Shown in pieces: positions 16,921 to 25,622 of a stretch of 64,000 nt of DNA. The position numbers were made by a program, and so were the translations under genes. The first letter of the stretch is position 1, and every line of letters starts with the position of its first letter. The notes under the pieces are model-generated. The model was not told where the DNA came from, searched no databases, and was given only the letters and a program-made list of their open reading frames with translations. Origin of the DNA: Pimelobacter simplex (GTDB lineage: Bacteria; Actinomycetota; Actinomycetes; Propionibacteriales; Nocardioidaceae); assembly GCA_016803235.1 (NCBI GenBank), contig JADCLI010000023.1, positions 1 to 64,000 on the forward strand, in the 5' to 3' direction.

Positions 16921-17368
16921 AACACGGTCGGGCACGCACCACGTTGACCATCTCGCCCTCGTGCACGACCTCGTCGCGCTGGTTGAGAACCTCGACCCGC
17001 TGCACCACGACCCCGCGTGTTGCGTCGCTGGTGGTCCGCAGCTCGACGATTGTCGTCCGGGTCCGGACCGTTTCGCCGAGATGGACCGGCGCCCGCATCA
17101 CCCAGCTCCGGATCTCGACGAAGGCGACCAACGCCTCTCCTACGAAGGGGAGCTGGCCGCGCTGCCCCGTCGCGACCGACAGCACCAGGGCACCGTGGAC
17201 CAGACGGCGTCCGAATCGCGAGCGGGCGGCGTACTCGGCGTCGACGTGCAGGGGATGGAAGTCGCCGGAGACCCCGCAGAAGGCGACCAGGTCGGCCTCG
17301 GTGAGGGTGCGGCCCGTGCTCGTCCACGCGGCGCCGCGCTCGAGGTCGTCGAACCAGAGGTCGCTCAT
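16916..17368 (-). CDS. MaoC-like dehydratase
   Basis: 150-residue hot-dog protein of the MaoC type with the active-site run GVSGDFHPLHVDAEYAARS near residues 32-50 and RRLVHGALVLSVATG after it. It should hydrate an enoyl-CoA made by the two acyl-CoA dehydrogenase subunits encoded immediately upstream; its ATG (17368) overlaps the stop of the first of them by 4 bp. Such acyl-CoA dehydrogenase pair plus MaoC sets are typical of side-chain or ring-fragment degradation in actinobacteria. It is distinct from the MaoC gene at 15.1 kb. Confidence 0.85.
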   Translation of the reverse strand: MSDLWFDDLERGAAWTSTGRTLTEADLVAFCGVSGDFHPLHVDAEYAARSRFGRRLVHGALVLSVATGQRGQLPFVGEALVAFVEIRSWVMRAPVHLGETVRTRTTIVELRTTSDATRGVVVQRVEVLNQRDEVVHEGEMVNVVRARPCC

Positions 17369-18411
17369 GCGGGCAGCCCGTCGACGATCCGATGCCATAC
17401 AGCGGGGAGCCCCGTCGCGTCCACCGAAGCACCGAGCTCGGCGTCCCAGTCTGCGCCGGTGCCGAACTCGCCGCGCCAGCCGAAGGCCGGCATCGAGAAC
17501 CGGTGCAGGTCGTGCTCACGGGTCGTACCGATGGCGCCGAGGACTTGGTGCGCTGCCCTGGTCACCGGCCCCACCGCGTGGGAGCTGCAGGACTTCGCGA
17601 CCGCGACGGAAGTGCGGGCAGCACGAAGGTCCTGGAATGCGTCGGCCTCCCGGATCGCCGCGGCCACCGCGGCGCTCGCGAGGGCGGTCTCGGAGGCGGC
17701 GTCGGCGAGCATCCCCTGCACGGCCTGGAAGGCGAGCAGCGGGCGCCCGAACTGCACCCGTACGGCAGCGTGCTCCACGGCGAGGTCGACGCACCGCTCG
17801 AGCGCGCCGACGATCTGGACCGACCGCAGCAGTGCACCGCGCAACCGGAGTTCGGCAACGTCATCAGGCGCGACCTGCAGCCGCTTGGCGATGCCGGGGA
17901 CGTGGGTGCGTGCCCGGCGGGAGGTGGGCAGACGACCGTCGGTCGACCAGGTCAGGTCGGCACTGGCGTGGCGAGACACAGCCGCACCGTCGCCGTGGAC
18001 CTCGACCAGGAGGACCGTGTCCACGTCAGCACCCCACGGTACGTCGACCGCCCCGCCGCAGCGTGCGACGCCCACACTCACCACGTCATCGCCCGCGGTC
18101 CAGCCGAGCTTGTCGGCGAGCCACCGGCCGAGCAGGTCGTGCTCCCCCACTGGGAGCGCGACCCCGTGCCGGGCCGCCGACCGGTGCAGGGTCCACATCT
18201 CCGGCCACCGCGCGCCGGAGCCGCCGCAGTCCTCCGGCGTCGTGAGCAGGGTGAGGCCAAGCTCGTCGACCTGGCGCCAGGCGTCCCTGTCGAGCCCGGC
18301 CGGCTCGCGGTCGGACCAGGTCCGAGGAGCGAGGTCGGCGAAGAGCCGGTCGAGCATCGACGAGAAGTCCGGGTCGACGTCGAGACCCGCGTTCGAGATC
18401 TCCATGGTCAC
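17365..18411 (-). CDS. Acyl-CoA dehydrogenase family protein, smaller subunit
   Basis: 348 residues (GTG at 18411 overlapping the upstream stop as GTGA; an ATG at 18405 is possible). The sequence has the FadE fold, but the N-terminal half is degenerate, with few FAD-binding residues. The C-terminal helical domain has VQFGRPLLAFQAVQGMLAD near residue 225, which is typical. It is encoded directly after a full-length partner, as in actinobacterial alpha2beta2 acyl-CoA dehydrogenases (e.g. the FadE28/FadE29 kind), in which only one subunit carries the catalytic Glu. A heteromeric enzyme acting on a branched or ring-derived acyl-CoA is the likely product. Confidence 0.8.
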   Translation of the reverse strand: MTMEISNAGLDVDPDFSSMLDRLFADLAPRTWSDREPAGLDRDAWRQVDELGLTLLTTPEDCGGSGARWPEMWTLHRSAARHGVALPVGEHDLLGRWLADKLGWTAGDDVVSVGVARCGGAVDVPWGADVDTVLLVEVHGDGAAVSRHASADLTWSTDGRLPTSRRARTHVPGIAKRLQVAPDDVAELRLRGALLRSVQIVGALERCVDLAVEHAAVRVQFGRPLLAFQAVQGMLADAASETALASAAVAAAIREADAFQDLRAARTSVAVAKSCSSHAVGPVTRAAHQVLGAIGTTREHDLHRFSMPAFGWRGEFGTGADWDAELGASVDATGLPAVWHRIVDGLPA

Positions 18412-19514
18412 GCACCCAGCCCTTTGGCGACGATGCCGCGCAGCACCTCGTTGGTCCCGCCCCGCAACGTGAAGCCGGCGCGGCGGCTCAGTCCGTCGGT
18501 CGCCAGCCGGTCGACCTCCGCGTCGAGCTCGTCGACCGCCCATTCGGCCAGGTCCTCGGCGATGTCGCCCTCGGAGCGCGTCCCGATCCCCTTGACCATG
18601 GCGGCCAGGAGCTCAGCAGGCTGATTGGCCTGGAGCCGGGTCGCGACGTCGTACGACAGGTGGTGCAGGGCCGCGAGGCGGGCCGCGTGGCGACCGACGC
18701 CAGCCGCCGACGCACGCACAGGCAGGCCGTTGGCGGTCAGTCCCGCCAGGCCGGCGAAGGTGGACAGGAAGCGCTCCGGCCCGCTCCGCTCGAACTTGAG
18801 CTCGGAGGTGACCTGACGCCAGCCCTGACCGACCTCGCCGAGCACGTCGGCGTCGCTCACCTCGACGCCGTCGAGGACGACCTCGTTGAAGTGGTGGCTG
18901 CCGTCGAACGAGTGGATCGGGTTGACCTGAACGCCCGGTGCGTCGAGCCGTACGAGGAACTGGGTCAGGCCCTCGTGCCGGTGGGCCGGGTCGAGGGACG
19001 CGGACCGGGCCAGCACGAAGAACGCGTGGGCACGGTGGGCACCCGAGGTCCACACCTTGGTCCCCGAGAGCCGCCAGCCGCCGTCGATACGAGTGGCGCG
19101 GGTGCGCACCGAGGCGAGGTCCGAGCCGGAGTCCGGCTCGCTCATCCCGATCGCCCAGTACGACGTACCGCGGGCGATGGCCGGCAGGAACTCCTCACGC
19201 TGGGCCGGCGTCCCGAACCGCAGCAGCGACGGTGCGATCTGCCGGTCGGCGATCCAGTGGGCCGCGACAGGTGCCCCGGCGCACAGCAGCTCTTCGGTGA
19301 CGACGAACCGCTCCAAGTACGTCCGGCCGTGTCCGCCGTGCTCGGTGGGGATCGTCATGCCCAGCCAGCCCCGCTCGCCCAGCGTCCGACTGAACTCCTC
19401 GTCCCAGCCGGCCAGCCAGCTGTCGACAGCAGGTACGAAGGTCCCTGCCGCGCGCTGCTCCTCGAGGAAGGCGCGGACCTCGGCGCGCAACGGGGCGAAG
19501 GACGAGGGCGTCAT
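18408..19514 (-). CDS. Acyl-CoA dehydrogenase, catalytic-type subunit
   Basis: 368 residues with clear family motifs: GMSEPDSGSDLASVRTRA (substrate/FAD loop, near residue 120), SGTKVWTSGA near 150, KFERSGPERFL near 240, whose Glu is a candidate base, and a C-terminal RGGTNEVLRGIVAKGLG for FAD binding. It would introduce a 2,3-double bond into an acyl-CoA, passing electrons to ETF. The ATG at 19514 overlaps the ABC permease stop (ATGA), and its own stop overlaps the partner subunit's start, so importer and dehydrogenases form one transcript. It probably works as a hetero-oligomer with the next gene product. Confidence 0.88.
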   Translation of the reverse strand: MTPSSFAPLRAEVRAFLEEQRAAGTFVPAVDSWLAGWDEEFSRTLGERGWLGMTIPTEHGGHGRTYLERFVVTEELLCAGAPVAAHWIADRQIAPSLLRFGTPAQREEFLPAIARGTSYWAIGMSEPDSGSDLASVRTRATRIDGGWRLSGTKVWTSGAHRAHAFFVLARSASLDPAHRHEGLTQFLVRLDAPGVQVNPIHSFDGSHHFNEVVLDGVEVSDADVLGEVGQGWRQVTSELKFERSGPERFLSTFAGLAGLTANGLPVRASAAGVGRHAARLAALHHLSYDVATRLQANQPAELLAAMVKGIGTRSEGDIAEDLAEWAVDELDAEVDRLATDGLSRRAGFTLRGGTNEVLRGIVAKGLGA

Positions 19515-20563
19515 GCCGCACCTGCCCGGCGCGGGCCTCGCTCGGCGACGGTGATCGCGACCGCGACGATCAGGATCAGGCCCGAGAAGACGTCCGGCGC
19601 CCAGGCCGGGCCGCCGGCCAGCGACAGGCCAAGCGAGCCGGTGCCGATCACGAGGACGGCGAGCACCGCACCCCACGGGTTGAACCGGCCGTGCCGGAAC
19701 TGCGTCGCTCCGAGGAAGGCCGCGGAGAACGCGGGGATCAGGTAGTGCGCGCCGGCATCGGGCGCACCAGCCTGGAGCCGGGCCGCGAGGATAACGCCGG
19801 CGAAGCCGGCCAGCGCGCCGGACACCATGAAGGCCACCACCTTGACGCGGTTGACGCGCACGCCCATCAGGCGCGCCGCTTCGGTGTTGTAGCCGGTCGC
19901 GTAGAGCCGGCGGCCCGCAGCGGTCTGCTCCAGCACGAGGCCCATCGCGAACATCAGCGCGATGACGTAGAGGAAAGCGACGTTGATGCCGGCGATCTCG
20001 CCGATGGCGATCAGGTTGAAGTCCCCGGACATGCGCTCGGTCAGCACCTTGTCCCCGGACAGCGCGACCGCCATCGCGGCGACGATCGCGCCAGTCCCCA
20101 GCGTGGCGATGAGCGACTCCAGGCGGAGCCACACCACCGCCACCGCGTTCGCGAGGCCGACCAGCGCTCCGGCGAGCACTCCGCCGAGCGCACATAGGGT
20201 GGGTGGGAGCGTGGTGGTCGCGAGCAGGTGCCCGGCCACGACGCCGCCGAGGCTCATCGTCGAGCCGATCGAGAGGTCGAAGAGCCGGGCCGACAGGACG
20301 ACGACGAGACTCAACGCGGCGAGCGCGGTGACGGAGTAGTCGCTCATCAGGGTCGTGACGGTCGCGCGATCGAGCCAAAGGTCGGGGATCCAGAGCGCGA
20401 ACAGGCCGATCATGGCGAGCCAGACGTAGACCGCGCCGATGGTGCCGAACCCGAAGCCCCGCAGGGCGCGGGGCCGGTCCGCGCGGGTGCCGGAGTCTCC
20501 GCTACCCCCGGTGGCCGTCACCGCTGCGGTGCCGGCCGTCGTACCGCTCATGGTCTCGCTCAT
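19511..20563 (-). CDS. CUT2-type ABC transporter permease
   Basis: 350-residue integral membrane protein of the RbsC/BPD_transp_2 kind, with a 40-residue hydrophilic N-terminus and about 8-10 hydrophobic segments. The family-typical GYNTEAARLMGVRVNRVKVVAF cytoplasmic stretch is near residue 220. It pairs with the double-ATPase and lipoprotein genes upstream to form a sugar-type importer. Its gene overlaps both neighbours by 4 bp. Because the next genes are acyl-CoA dehydrogenases rather than sugar enzymes, the cargo is probably the island's carboxylate or cyclic substrate, although CUT2 members usually carry sugars or related small polar compounds. Confidence 0.87.
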   Translation of the reverse strand: MSETMSGTTAGTAAVTATGGSGDSGTRADRPRALRGFGFGTIGAVYVWLAMIGLFALWIPDLWLDRATVTTLMSDYSVTALAALSLVVVLSARLFDLSIGSTMSLGGVVAGHLLATTTLPPTLCALGGVLAGALVGLANAVAVVWLRLESLIATLGTGAIVAAMAVALSGDKVLTERMSGDFNLIAIGEIAGINVAFLYVIALMFAMGLVLEQTAAGRRLYATGYNTEAARLMGVRVNRVKVVAFMVSGALAGFAGVILAARLQAGAPDAGAHYLIPAFSAAFLGATQFRHGRFNPWGAVLAVLVIGTGSLGLSLAGGPAWAPDVFSGLILIVAVAITVAERGPRRAGAA

Positions 20564-22113
20564 CGCTGTCCACCCATCTGCGCCAGGGCCGCGTCGGGCA
20601 CGGACCGCCGCCGTGCCATCGCGGCAAGAAGTCCTGCCTCGGTCACTGCATCACCGACAAGCTCGTCGACGACCTGCCCGTCCACCAGCACCAGGACGCG
20701 GTCGGCCATGCCGACGAGGTCGTCCAGGTCGGCCGAGCAGACGATCGACGGTGTTCCCGTCGCCGCCAGGTCCCGGACCAGCCGGTAGATCGACTGCCTC
20801 GCCCCGATGTCGACACCACTCGTGGGGTCGTCGAGCACGAGCACCTTCGGGGCACCGATCAGGCCGCGCGCGAGGGCGACCTTTTGCTTGTTGCCACCGC
20901 TGAGCAGGCTGTAGGCCCGGTCCGGATCGCTCGGTGCGACGTCGAGGCGCTCGATCCACTCGCGCGCCACGTCGCGCTCACGGCGTCGCGAGATCCAGCC
21001 TCGTCGTACGACGGCCGCGGGGCGGGCCAGACCGATGTTCTCGGCGACGGTCTGCTCTCCGACGGCCGCTGCCGGGTGGCTGTTGGGCAGCACGAGTGCG
21101 ATGCCGCGGCCGCGTGCCTGCCGCACCGACACCGCGGTTTCGCTGGGTGCGCCCGCCATCGTCAGCCTCAGCTGCGCCGGGAGCGCGCCGGCGAGGGCCG
21201 ACGCGAGCTCCTCGCGCCCGGACCCCGCGATGCCGGCGATGCCGAGCACTTCTCCCTCATGAACCGACAGGTCGACGCGACGCAGCAGGTCTGTCGTCAG
21301 GTCGGCGACCGTGAGGACCGGTGATGCCGCGTCGGGGACGGGCCGCAGGTGAGCGCGCCGTCCGATCTCGGCCACTGGGCGACCGACGATGAGCTCCGCG
21401 AGCGCGGCCTCGTCCATTCCCTCCGTGTCGTACGTCCCGAAGCTGCGCCCGTCCCGGAGCACCGTGAGCCGATCGGCGATCCCGAGCACCTCACCCAGCC
21501 GGTGCGAGACGTAGATGATGCTCACGCCCCGCTCACGCAGGTCGGCGATGACCTGCATCAACCGGTCGACCTCGGCCGGGGGCAGGGCCGCAGTGGGCTC
21601 GTCCAGCACCAGAACCTTCGGTACGCCGTGTGTGTCATCCAGAGCACGCGCGATCGCGACCGCACTGCGCTCGACGGCCGCGAGGCGACCTGCGGGCCGG
21701 TCGATGTCGACCTCGACGCCGACCCGAGCCATCAGGTGGCGGACCCGTTCCCGATGAGCACGCCAGGCGATGCGACCGAGCTTGCCGGCGAAACCCGCGG
21801 TCAGTCCCACGTTCTCGGCCGCGCCGAGCTCGTCGACGAGACCTAGGTCCTGGTGGACGAAGCGCAGGCCGGCGGCGAGCGATCCGGCCGGGTTGCCCGG
21901 ATCGAGGCCGACGCCGTCGACCTCGACCCGGGAGCCGGGGTCGGGGCGGTGGAATCCCGAGAGGACCTTGATGAGCGTCGACTTCCCCGACCCATTCTCA
22001 CCCACCAGGGCGTGCACCTCGCCGGCACGGACCTCGAGGTCCACCCCGCTCAGCGCGCGCTGAGCGGGAAAGGTCTTGCTCACGCCGCTCAGTCGGAGTC
22101 GCACGTCGCTCAT
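20560..22113 (-). CDS. CUT2-type ABC transporter double ATPase
   Basis: 517 residues with two nucleotide-binding domains in tandem, as in RbsA/XylG. The first has Walker A GENGSGKST (about residues 38-46) and Walker B VLVLDEPTA. The second has a degenerate Walker A (GIAGSGREE) but an intact LSGGNKQKVALARGL signature and VLVLDDPTSGVD, the normal CUT2 pattern. It energises the permease encoded next (4-bp overlap). The ATG at 22113 is preferred over an in-frame upstream codon because it matches the family N-terminus. Confidence 0.9.
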   Translation of the reverse strand: MSDVRLRLSGVSKTFPAQRALSGVDLEVRAGEVHALVGENGSGKSTLIKVLSGFHRPDPGSRVEVDGVGLDPGNPAGSLAAGLRFVHQDLGLVDELGAAENVGLTAGFAGKLGRIAWRAHRERVRHLMARVGVEVDIDRPAGRLAAVERSAVAIARALDDTHGVPKVLVLDEPTAALPPAEVDRLMQVIADLRERGVSIIYVSHRLGEVLGIADRLTVLRDGRSFGTYDTEGMDEAALAELIVGRPVAEIGRRAHLRPVPDAASPVLTVADLTTDLLRRVDLSVHEGEVLGIAGIAGSGREELASALAGALPAQLRLTMAGAPSETAVSVRQARGRGIALVLPNSHPAAAVGEQTVAENIGLARPAAVVRRGWISRRRERDVAREWIERLDVAPSDPDRAYSLLSGGNKQKVALARGLIGAPKVLVLDDPTSGVDIGARQSIYRLVRDLAATGTPSIVCSADLDDLVGMADRVLVLVDGQVVDELVGDAVTEAGLLAAMARRRSVPDAALAQMGGQR

Positions 22114-22165
22114 CTCCCACACCCCTGTCTTGTCTGGATGGATCAGTCCGCCGCCGGGGTGGGCG

Positions 22166-23299
22166 TCAGGACAGGCCCCACAGCGCGCGGTACTGCTCGC
22201 GGTAGTCCGCGACCGTCGGGTAGGTCTCGGACGCGGTAGGCTGCGACTCCTTCGTCACGATCCACTCGGGCCAGGTGGCCCGGTCGGTCGACGGCGTCGT
22301 GTCCGCCCCGTTGAACGCACGGATGAAGTAGTCGACGGCCCGCCACATCTCTTCGTCGCTCGCGGCGGTCAGCACCGCGGTGAGGAAGTCGCCATCGGCG
22401 AGGTACTGGTTGGCCGCGACGTTGTAGGCACCGAGCCCGACGACCTGTACGTCGGCCGGGCTGAGGCCGGCCGAGCGGAGTGCGGCCGGAAGGCCGACCG
22501 CCATGTCGGTGAGCCCGATGTCGACCCAGTTGACGCCGGCGTTGCGCCGCAGGTACGCCGCCACGCGGGTCGGGAGGTCCTTGCCGAGGCTGGTCGAGGG
22601 CAACTCCAGGATCTTGACGGAGCACTTCGCGCAGGCTGCCTCGACGCTGGCCTTGTAGCTCTCGGCCATGACCTCGAGGCTGGGCAGCACCTCGCCGACC
22701 GTGACTGCGACCGCGTTGAGCTGGTCTCCCGCCTTGGACAGGGTGTACTTGGCGATCGTCTCGCCGGCCGCCTCGTAGGTGTCGCGGCCGAGCAGGACAC
22801 CGGTCACGCCGCCGCCGACGGGGTCGACCATGTTCATGCGCAGCACCGGGATCCCCTTCGCCTCGAGCTGCTGGAGCTCGCTGTCGAAGAACCGCCGGTC
22901 GTGGCCGAGTCCGATGACCCCGTCCGGAGCGAGCCGCACGGCCTGCGCCCACGCCGTCTTGATCTCCTCCGGCGTCGCGCCGGTCGGGATCACCTTCAGG
23001 TCCCACCCGACGGCGTCGGTGGCCTCTTCGAGCGCCTTGCCCAATGACTCGCAGGCCGGGAGGCTGCACTGCAGGTAGGCCAGCTGCTTGCCCTTCGGGA
23101 CCGTGTCGACCGGGACGTCGAGCCCGATCGACGTCGGCCGCTCGAGCAGGTCTGCAACCTGTGCCGCCATCTCCTTGCCGAGCGCCTGCGCCTCGCCGGC
23201 GTTGGCTGCGCCCGACTCGTCGTCCGGGGCACTGCAGGCCGTCAGGGCCAGACCCAGGGCAAGAGCGGCGCCCGCGGCACCTCGAACCAATCCACGCAT
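22166..23299 (-). CDS. ABC transporter substrate-binding lipoprotein
   Basis: 377-residue extracytoplasmic lipoprotein. A signal peptide (positively charged start, hydrophobic core) ends in the lipobox LTAC with C22 as the lipidated residue. The remainder resembles periplasmic-binding-protein type 1 sugar/ribose-type receptors. It is the first gene of the importer operon and sits 28 bp downstream of a perfect ACCGACCGGTCGGT operator, so uptake is presumably induced with the rest of the island. The ligand is unknown. The ATG at 23299 gives the normal signal peptide; an upstream in-frame start adds only six residues. Confidence 0.88.
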   Translation of the reverse strand: MRGLVRGAAGAALALGLALTACSAPDDESGAANAGEAQALGKEMAAQVADLLERPTSIGLDVPVDTVPKGKQLAYLQCSLPACESLGKALEEATDAVGWDLKVIPTGATPEEIKTAWAQAVRLAPDGVIGLGHDRRFFDSELQQLEAKGIPVLRMNMVDPVGGGVTGVLLGRDTYEAAGETIAKYTLSKAGDQLNAVAVTVGEVLPSLEVMAESYKASVEAACAKCSVKILELPSTSLGKDLPTRVAAYLRRNAGVNWVDIGLTDMAVGLPAALRSAGLSPADVQVVGLGAYNVAANQYLADGDFLTAVLTAASDEEMWRAVDYFIRAFNGADTTPSTDRATWPEWIVTKESQPTASETYPTVADYREQYRALWGLS

Positions 23300-23326
23300 G
23301 GGAGACTCACTTTCCACTCATTACAC

Positions 23327-23340
23327 ACCGACCGGTCGGT
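23327..23340. promoter_or_regulatory. Island operator site 2, upstream of ABC importer operon
   Basis: ACCGACCGGTCGGT is a perfect 14-bp palindrome, here in the context ACACCGACCGGTCGGTTTG. It lies 28 bp before the start of the substrate-binding protein gene and shares its core with the sites at 28775, 31915 and 41560. Confidence 0.75.
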
Positions 23341-23384
23341 TTGATTTGGGCAACCGTATGGCCCCGGTCACATCTCGTCAACCC

Positions 23385-23747
23385 CTACGTGGTCGCGTTC
23401 TCCTGAGGCTCGATGCCGCCGACCGGCAGAACCTCGTCCAGCACGGTCAGCGCCGACATGGCGCGCGGCCATCCGGCGTAGAAGGCCAGCTGCAGCACCA
23501 GCTCGGCGATCTCGTCGCGGTCGACGCCGCAGGCCGCGGCCCGTGGCCCGTGGAACCTCAGCTGCTCGACATTGCCGCCTGCGATCAACACCGACAATGT
23601 CGCCAGCGCCCGATCCCGCGGAGACAGACCAGGACGGCTGAGGACATCGCCGAAGAGTGTGGTCTCGGTCATGTCGGCCAGCCCCGGCGAGAAGCGACGG
23701 ACCGCCACGAGCGCCTCTGCCAGCGCGGCGTCGGTCTCGGCTGTCAC
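23385..23747 (-). CDS. Carboxymuconolactone decarboxylase (CMD/AhpD-like) family protein
   Basis: 120-residue helical protein of the CMD family, with the usual sequence PRDRALATLSVLIAGGN and VLQLAFYAGWPRAMSAL. No AhpD CxxC pair is present, so it is closer to decarboxylase-type members, which act on small lactone acids. The GTG at 23747 overlaps the thiolase stop (GTGA). It is the last gene of the operon running from the LLM oxygenase at 28.7 kb. Its exact reaction in this pathway is not predictable. Confidence 0.8.
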   Translation of the reverse strand: MTAETDAALAEALVAVRRFSPGLADMTETTLFGDVLSRPGLSPRDRALATLSVLIAGGNVEQLRFHGPRAAACGVDRDEIAELVLQLAFYAGWPRAMSALTVLDEVLPVGGIEPQENATT

Positions 23748-24892
23748 AGCCCCTCCAGGACGAGCGCGTTGGCCATCCCGCCGGCCTCGCAGATGGTCTG
23801 CAGCCCGTACCGGATGCCCTCTCGCCGCATGCGATGCACGAGGGTCGTGGTCAGGCGCGTGCCGGAACAACCCAGCGGATGGCCCAGCGCGATTGCGCCA
23901 CCGTCGGGGTTGAGGAGCACCGGGTCGGCGCCGGTCTCGGCGAGCCAGGCAAGCGCGACCGATGCGAAGGCCTCGTTGACCTCGACCGAGCCGATGTCCG
24001 CGAGCCGAAGACCGGCACGAGCCAGCACCTTGGCCGTCGCCGGTATCGGGCCGTTCAGCATCATGACCGGATCGACACCCACGACCGCGCTGCTGTGCAC
24101 CCGCGCCAGCGGTTCGAGGCCGAGTTCGGCCGCCTTCTCGGCGCTGGCGAGCAGGACCGCAGAGGCGCCGTCGGAGATCTGTGACGCGTTCCCCGCGGTG
24201 ACGCGACCGTCGTCCGCGAACGCCGGACGCAGCTGCGCCAGGCGCTCGAGCGACCCACCTTCCCGAATGCCCTCGTCGACTGCCACGATCCCGTCCTCGG
24301 TGCGGACAGGCACGATCTCTGCTTCGAAGTTGCCAGCAGAGCGCGCGGCCGCGGCCCGAGAGTGGGACTCGAGGCTGAACTGGTCGAGCACCGTGCGCGA
24401 GAAGTCCCACGCCTGCGCGATCAGCTCCGCGGCCTGACCCTGTGAGAACTCGACGTCCGGGTAGCGCGCCGCGATCGCCGGCCCGCGCGCGGATCCGTGG
24501 CCGCTGGACCGGGTCGCCCCCATCGGCACCCGCGACATCGACTCGACGCCCCCGACGACCACCAGGTCGTAGTGCCCCGCGACGACGCCGGCGGCCCCGA
24601 ACGCGAGCGCCTGCTGCGAGGAGCCGCAGGCCCGGTCGACCGTCGTACCCGGCACTGTGTCGGGCCAGCCCGCCGCGAGGGCGGTCCAGCGGCCGACATT
24701 GGAGGACTGCTCACCGATGCTCGTCACGCAGCCCCAGATGACATCCTCGACGAGACCCGGGTCGACGCCGGTGCGCTGCACCAGCGCGGAGAGCACCTGG
24801 GCACCGAGGTCCACCGGGTGGACCGAGGAGAGGCCGCCTCCCCGCTTGCCCAGCGGGGTGCGGACGGCATCGATGATCACGGCTTCAGCCAT
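23744..24892 (-). CDS. Acetyl-CoA acyltransferase (thiolase)
   Basis: 382-residue thiolase. The nucleophile is C89 (DRACGSSQQ), the second-half catalytic residues are H338 (GHPLGCSG) and C368 (ICEAGGMANA), all intact. It should cleave a 3-oxoacyl-CoA to acetyl-CoA or propionyl-CoA plus a shortened acyl-CoA, ending the beta-oxidation-like branch. The ATG at 24892 is used. It lies 28 bp after the SDR gene, in the order expected for 3-hydroxyacyl-CoA dehydrogenase followed by thiolase. Confidence 0.9.
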   Translation of the reverse strand: MAEAVIIDAVRTPLGKRGGGLSSVHPVDLGAQVLSALVQRTGVDPGLVEDVIWGCVTSIGEQSSNVGRWTALAAGWPDTVPGTTVDRACGSSQQALAFGAAGVVAGHYDLVVVGGVESMSRVPMGATRSSGHGSARGPAIAARYPDVEFSQGQAAELIAQAWDFSRTVLDQFSLESHSRAAAARSAGNFEAEIVPVRTEDGIVAVDEGIREGGSLERLAQLRPAFADDGRVTAGNASQISDGASAVLLASAEKAAELGLEPLARVHSSAVVGVDPVMMLNGPIPATAKVLARAGLRLADIGSVEVNEAFASVALAWLAETGADPVLLNPDGGAIALGHPLGCSGTRLTTTLVHRMRREGIRYGLQTICEAGGMANALVLEGL

Positions 24893-24920
24893 GTCGGACC
24901 TTTCGGTTTCGGGCGGCCGG

Positions 24921-25622
24921 TCACGCGAAGCTGCGTCCGCCGCAGGAGTAGAGGACCTGACCGGTCACGTACGACGCAGCGTCGGAGGCCAGCCACTCGA
25001 CGGCTTCTGCGATGTCCAGGGGTTGGCCGGGCACCTCCAGCGGAATGGCGTCGACGACCCGTTGCCTGACCTCGGCGGGCATGGCGAGGGTCATCTCGGA
25101 CTCGACGAAGCCCGGCGCCACGGCATTGACCCGCAGCCGCGGAGCGAAGGCGAGCGCGTGGGCCCGCGTGAGTCCGATGACGCCGCCCTTGGCGATCCCG
25201 TAATTGAACTGGCCGACGTTGCCGAGCTGGGCGCGCGAGCTGATGTTGACGACCGCGCCGTGGTCGACGAGCAGCGGCGCGATCACCTCGGTCAGCGCGT
25301 GGGTGCCCCCGAGGTTGACCCGGACGACGGCACGGAAGGCGGCCTCGTCCATGCTGCGCAGGAGGCTGTCGCGGGTGATGCCGGCGTTGTTGACCAGCAC
25401 ACGCGGGGCGCTGCCGCGCTCCTGGACGGCCGCGACGATCCGGGCCACGTCCGCAGGATCGGCGATGTCGGCGCGGACGCCCGAGCCGCCGAGCTCTGCC
25501 GCGGTGTCGTGCACCCGCTCGTCCAGGTCCACGAGCAGGAGGGCGTGCCCGGCCTCGGCGAGCCGGGCCGCGATGGCCTGCCCGATGCCGCGGGCGGCAC
25601 CGGTGACGATGGCGAGGCTCAC
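24921..25622 (-). CDS. Short-chain dehydrogenase, FabG-like 3-hydroxyacyl-CoA dehydrogenase candidate
   Basis: 233-residue classical SDR: TGAARGIG cofactor loop at residues 7-14, NNAG at 78-81, N103, S129, Y141 and K145 as the catalytic tetrad. An acidic D32 region (LLVDLDE) suggests NAD(H) preference. The GTG at 25622 overlaps the upstream stop (GTGA). Directly before it is a small protein of unknown fold; the pair recalls the two-part FabG4-type proteins, in which a non-catalytic Rossmann-like domain precedes the SDR. With thiolase next in line, oxidation of a 3-hydroxyacyl-CoA is the likely role. Confidence 0.85.
   Translation of the reverse strand: MSLAIVTGAARGIGQAIAARLAEAGHALLLVDLDERVHDTAAELGGSGVRADIADPADVARIVAAVQERGSAPRVLVNNAGITRDSLLRSMDEAAFRAVVRVNLGGTHALTEVIAPLLVDHGAVVNISSRAQLGNVGQFNYGIAKGGVIGLTRAHALAFAPRLRVNAVAPGFVESEMTLAMPAEVRQRVVDAIPLEVPGQPLDIAEAVEWLASDAASYVTGQVLYSCGGRSFA

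Noticed and set aside
17365..19514. Steroid side-chain degradation (FadE28/FadE29 system)
   Set aside because: The acyl-CoA dehydrogenase pair is similar in layout, but no Kst/Hsa genes, ChsH-type or Ltp2-type partners are present.
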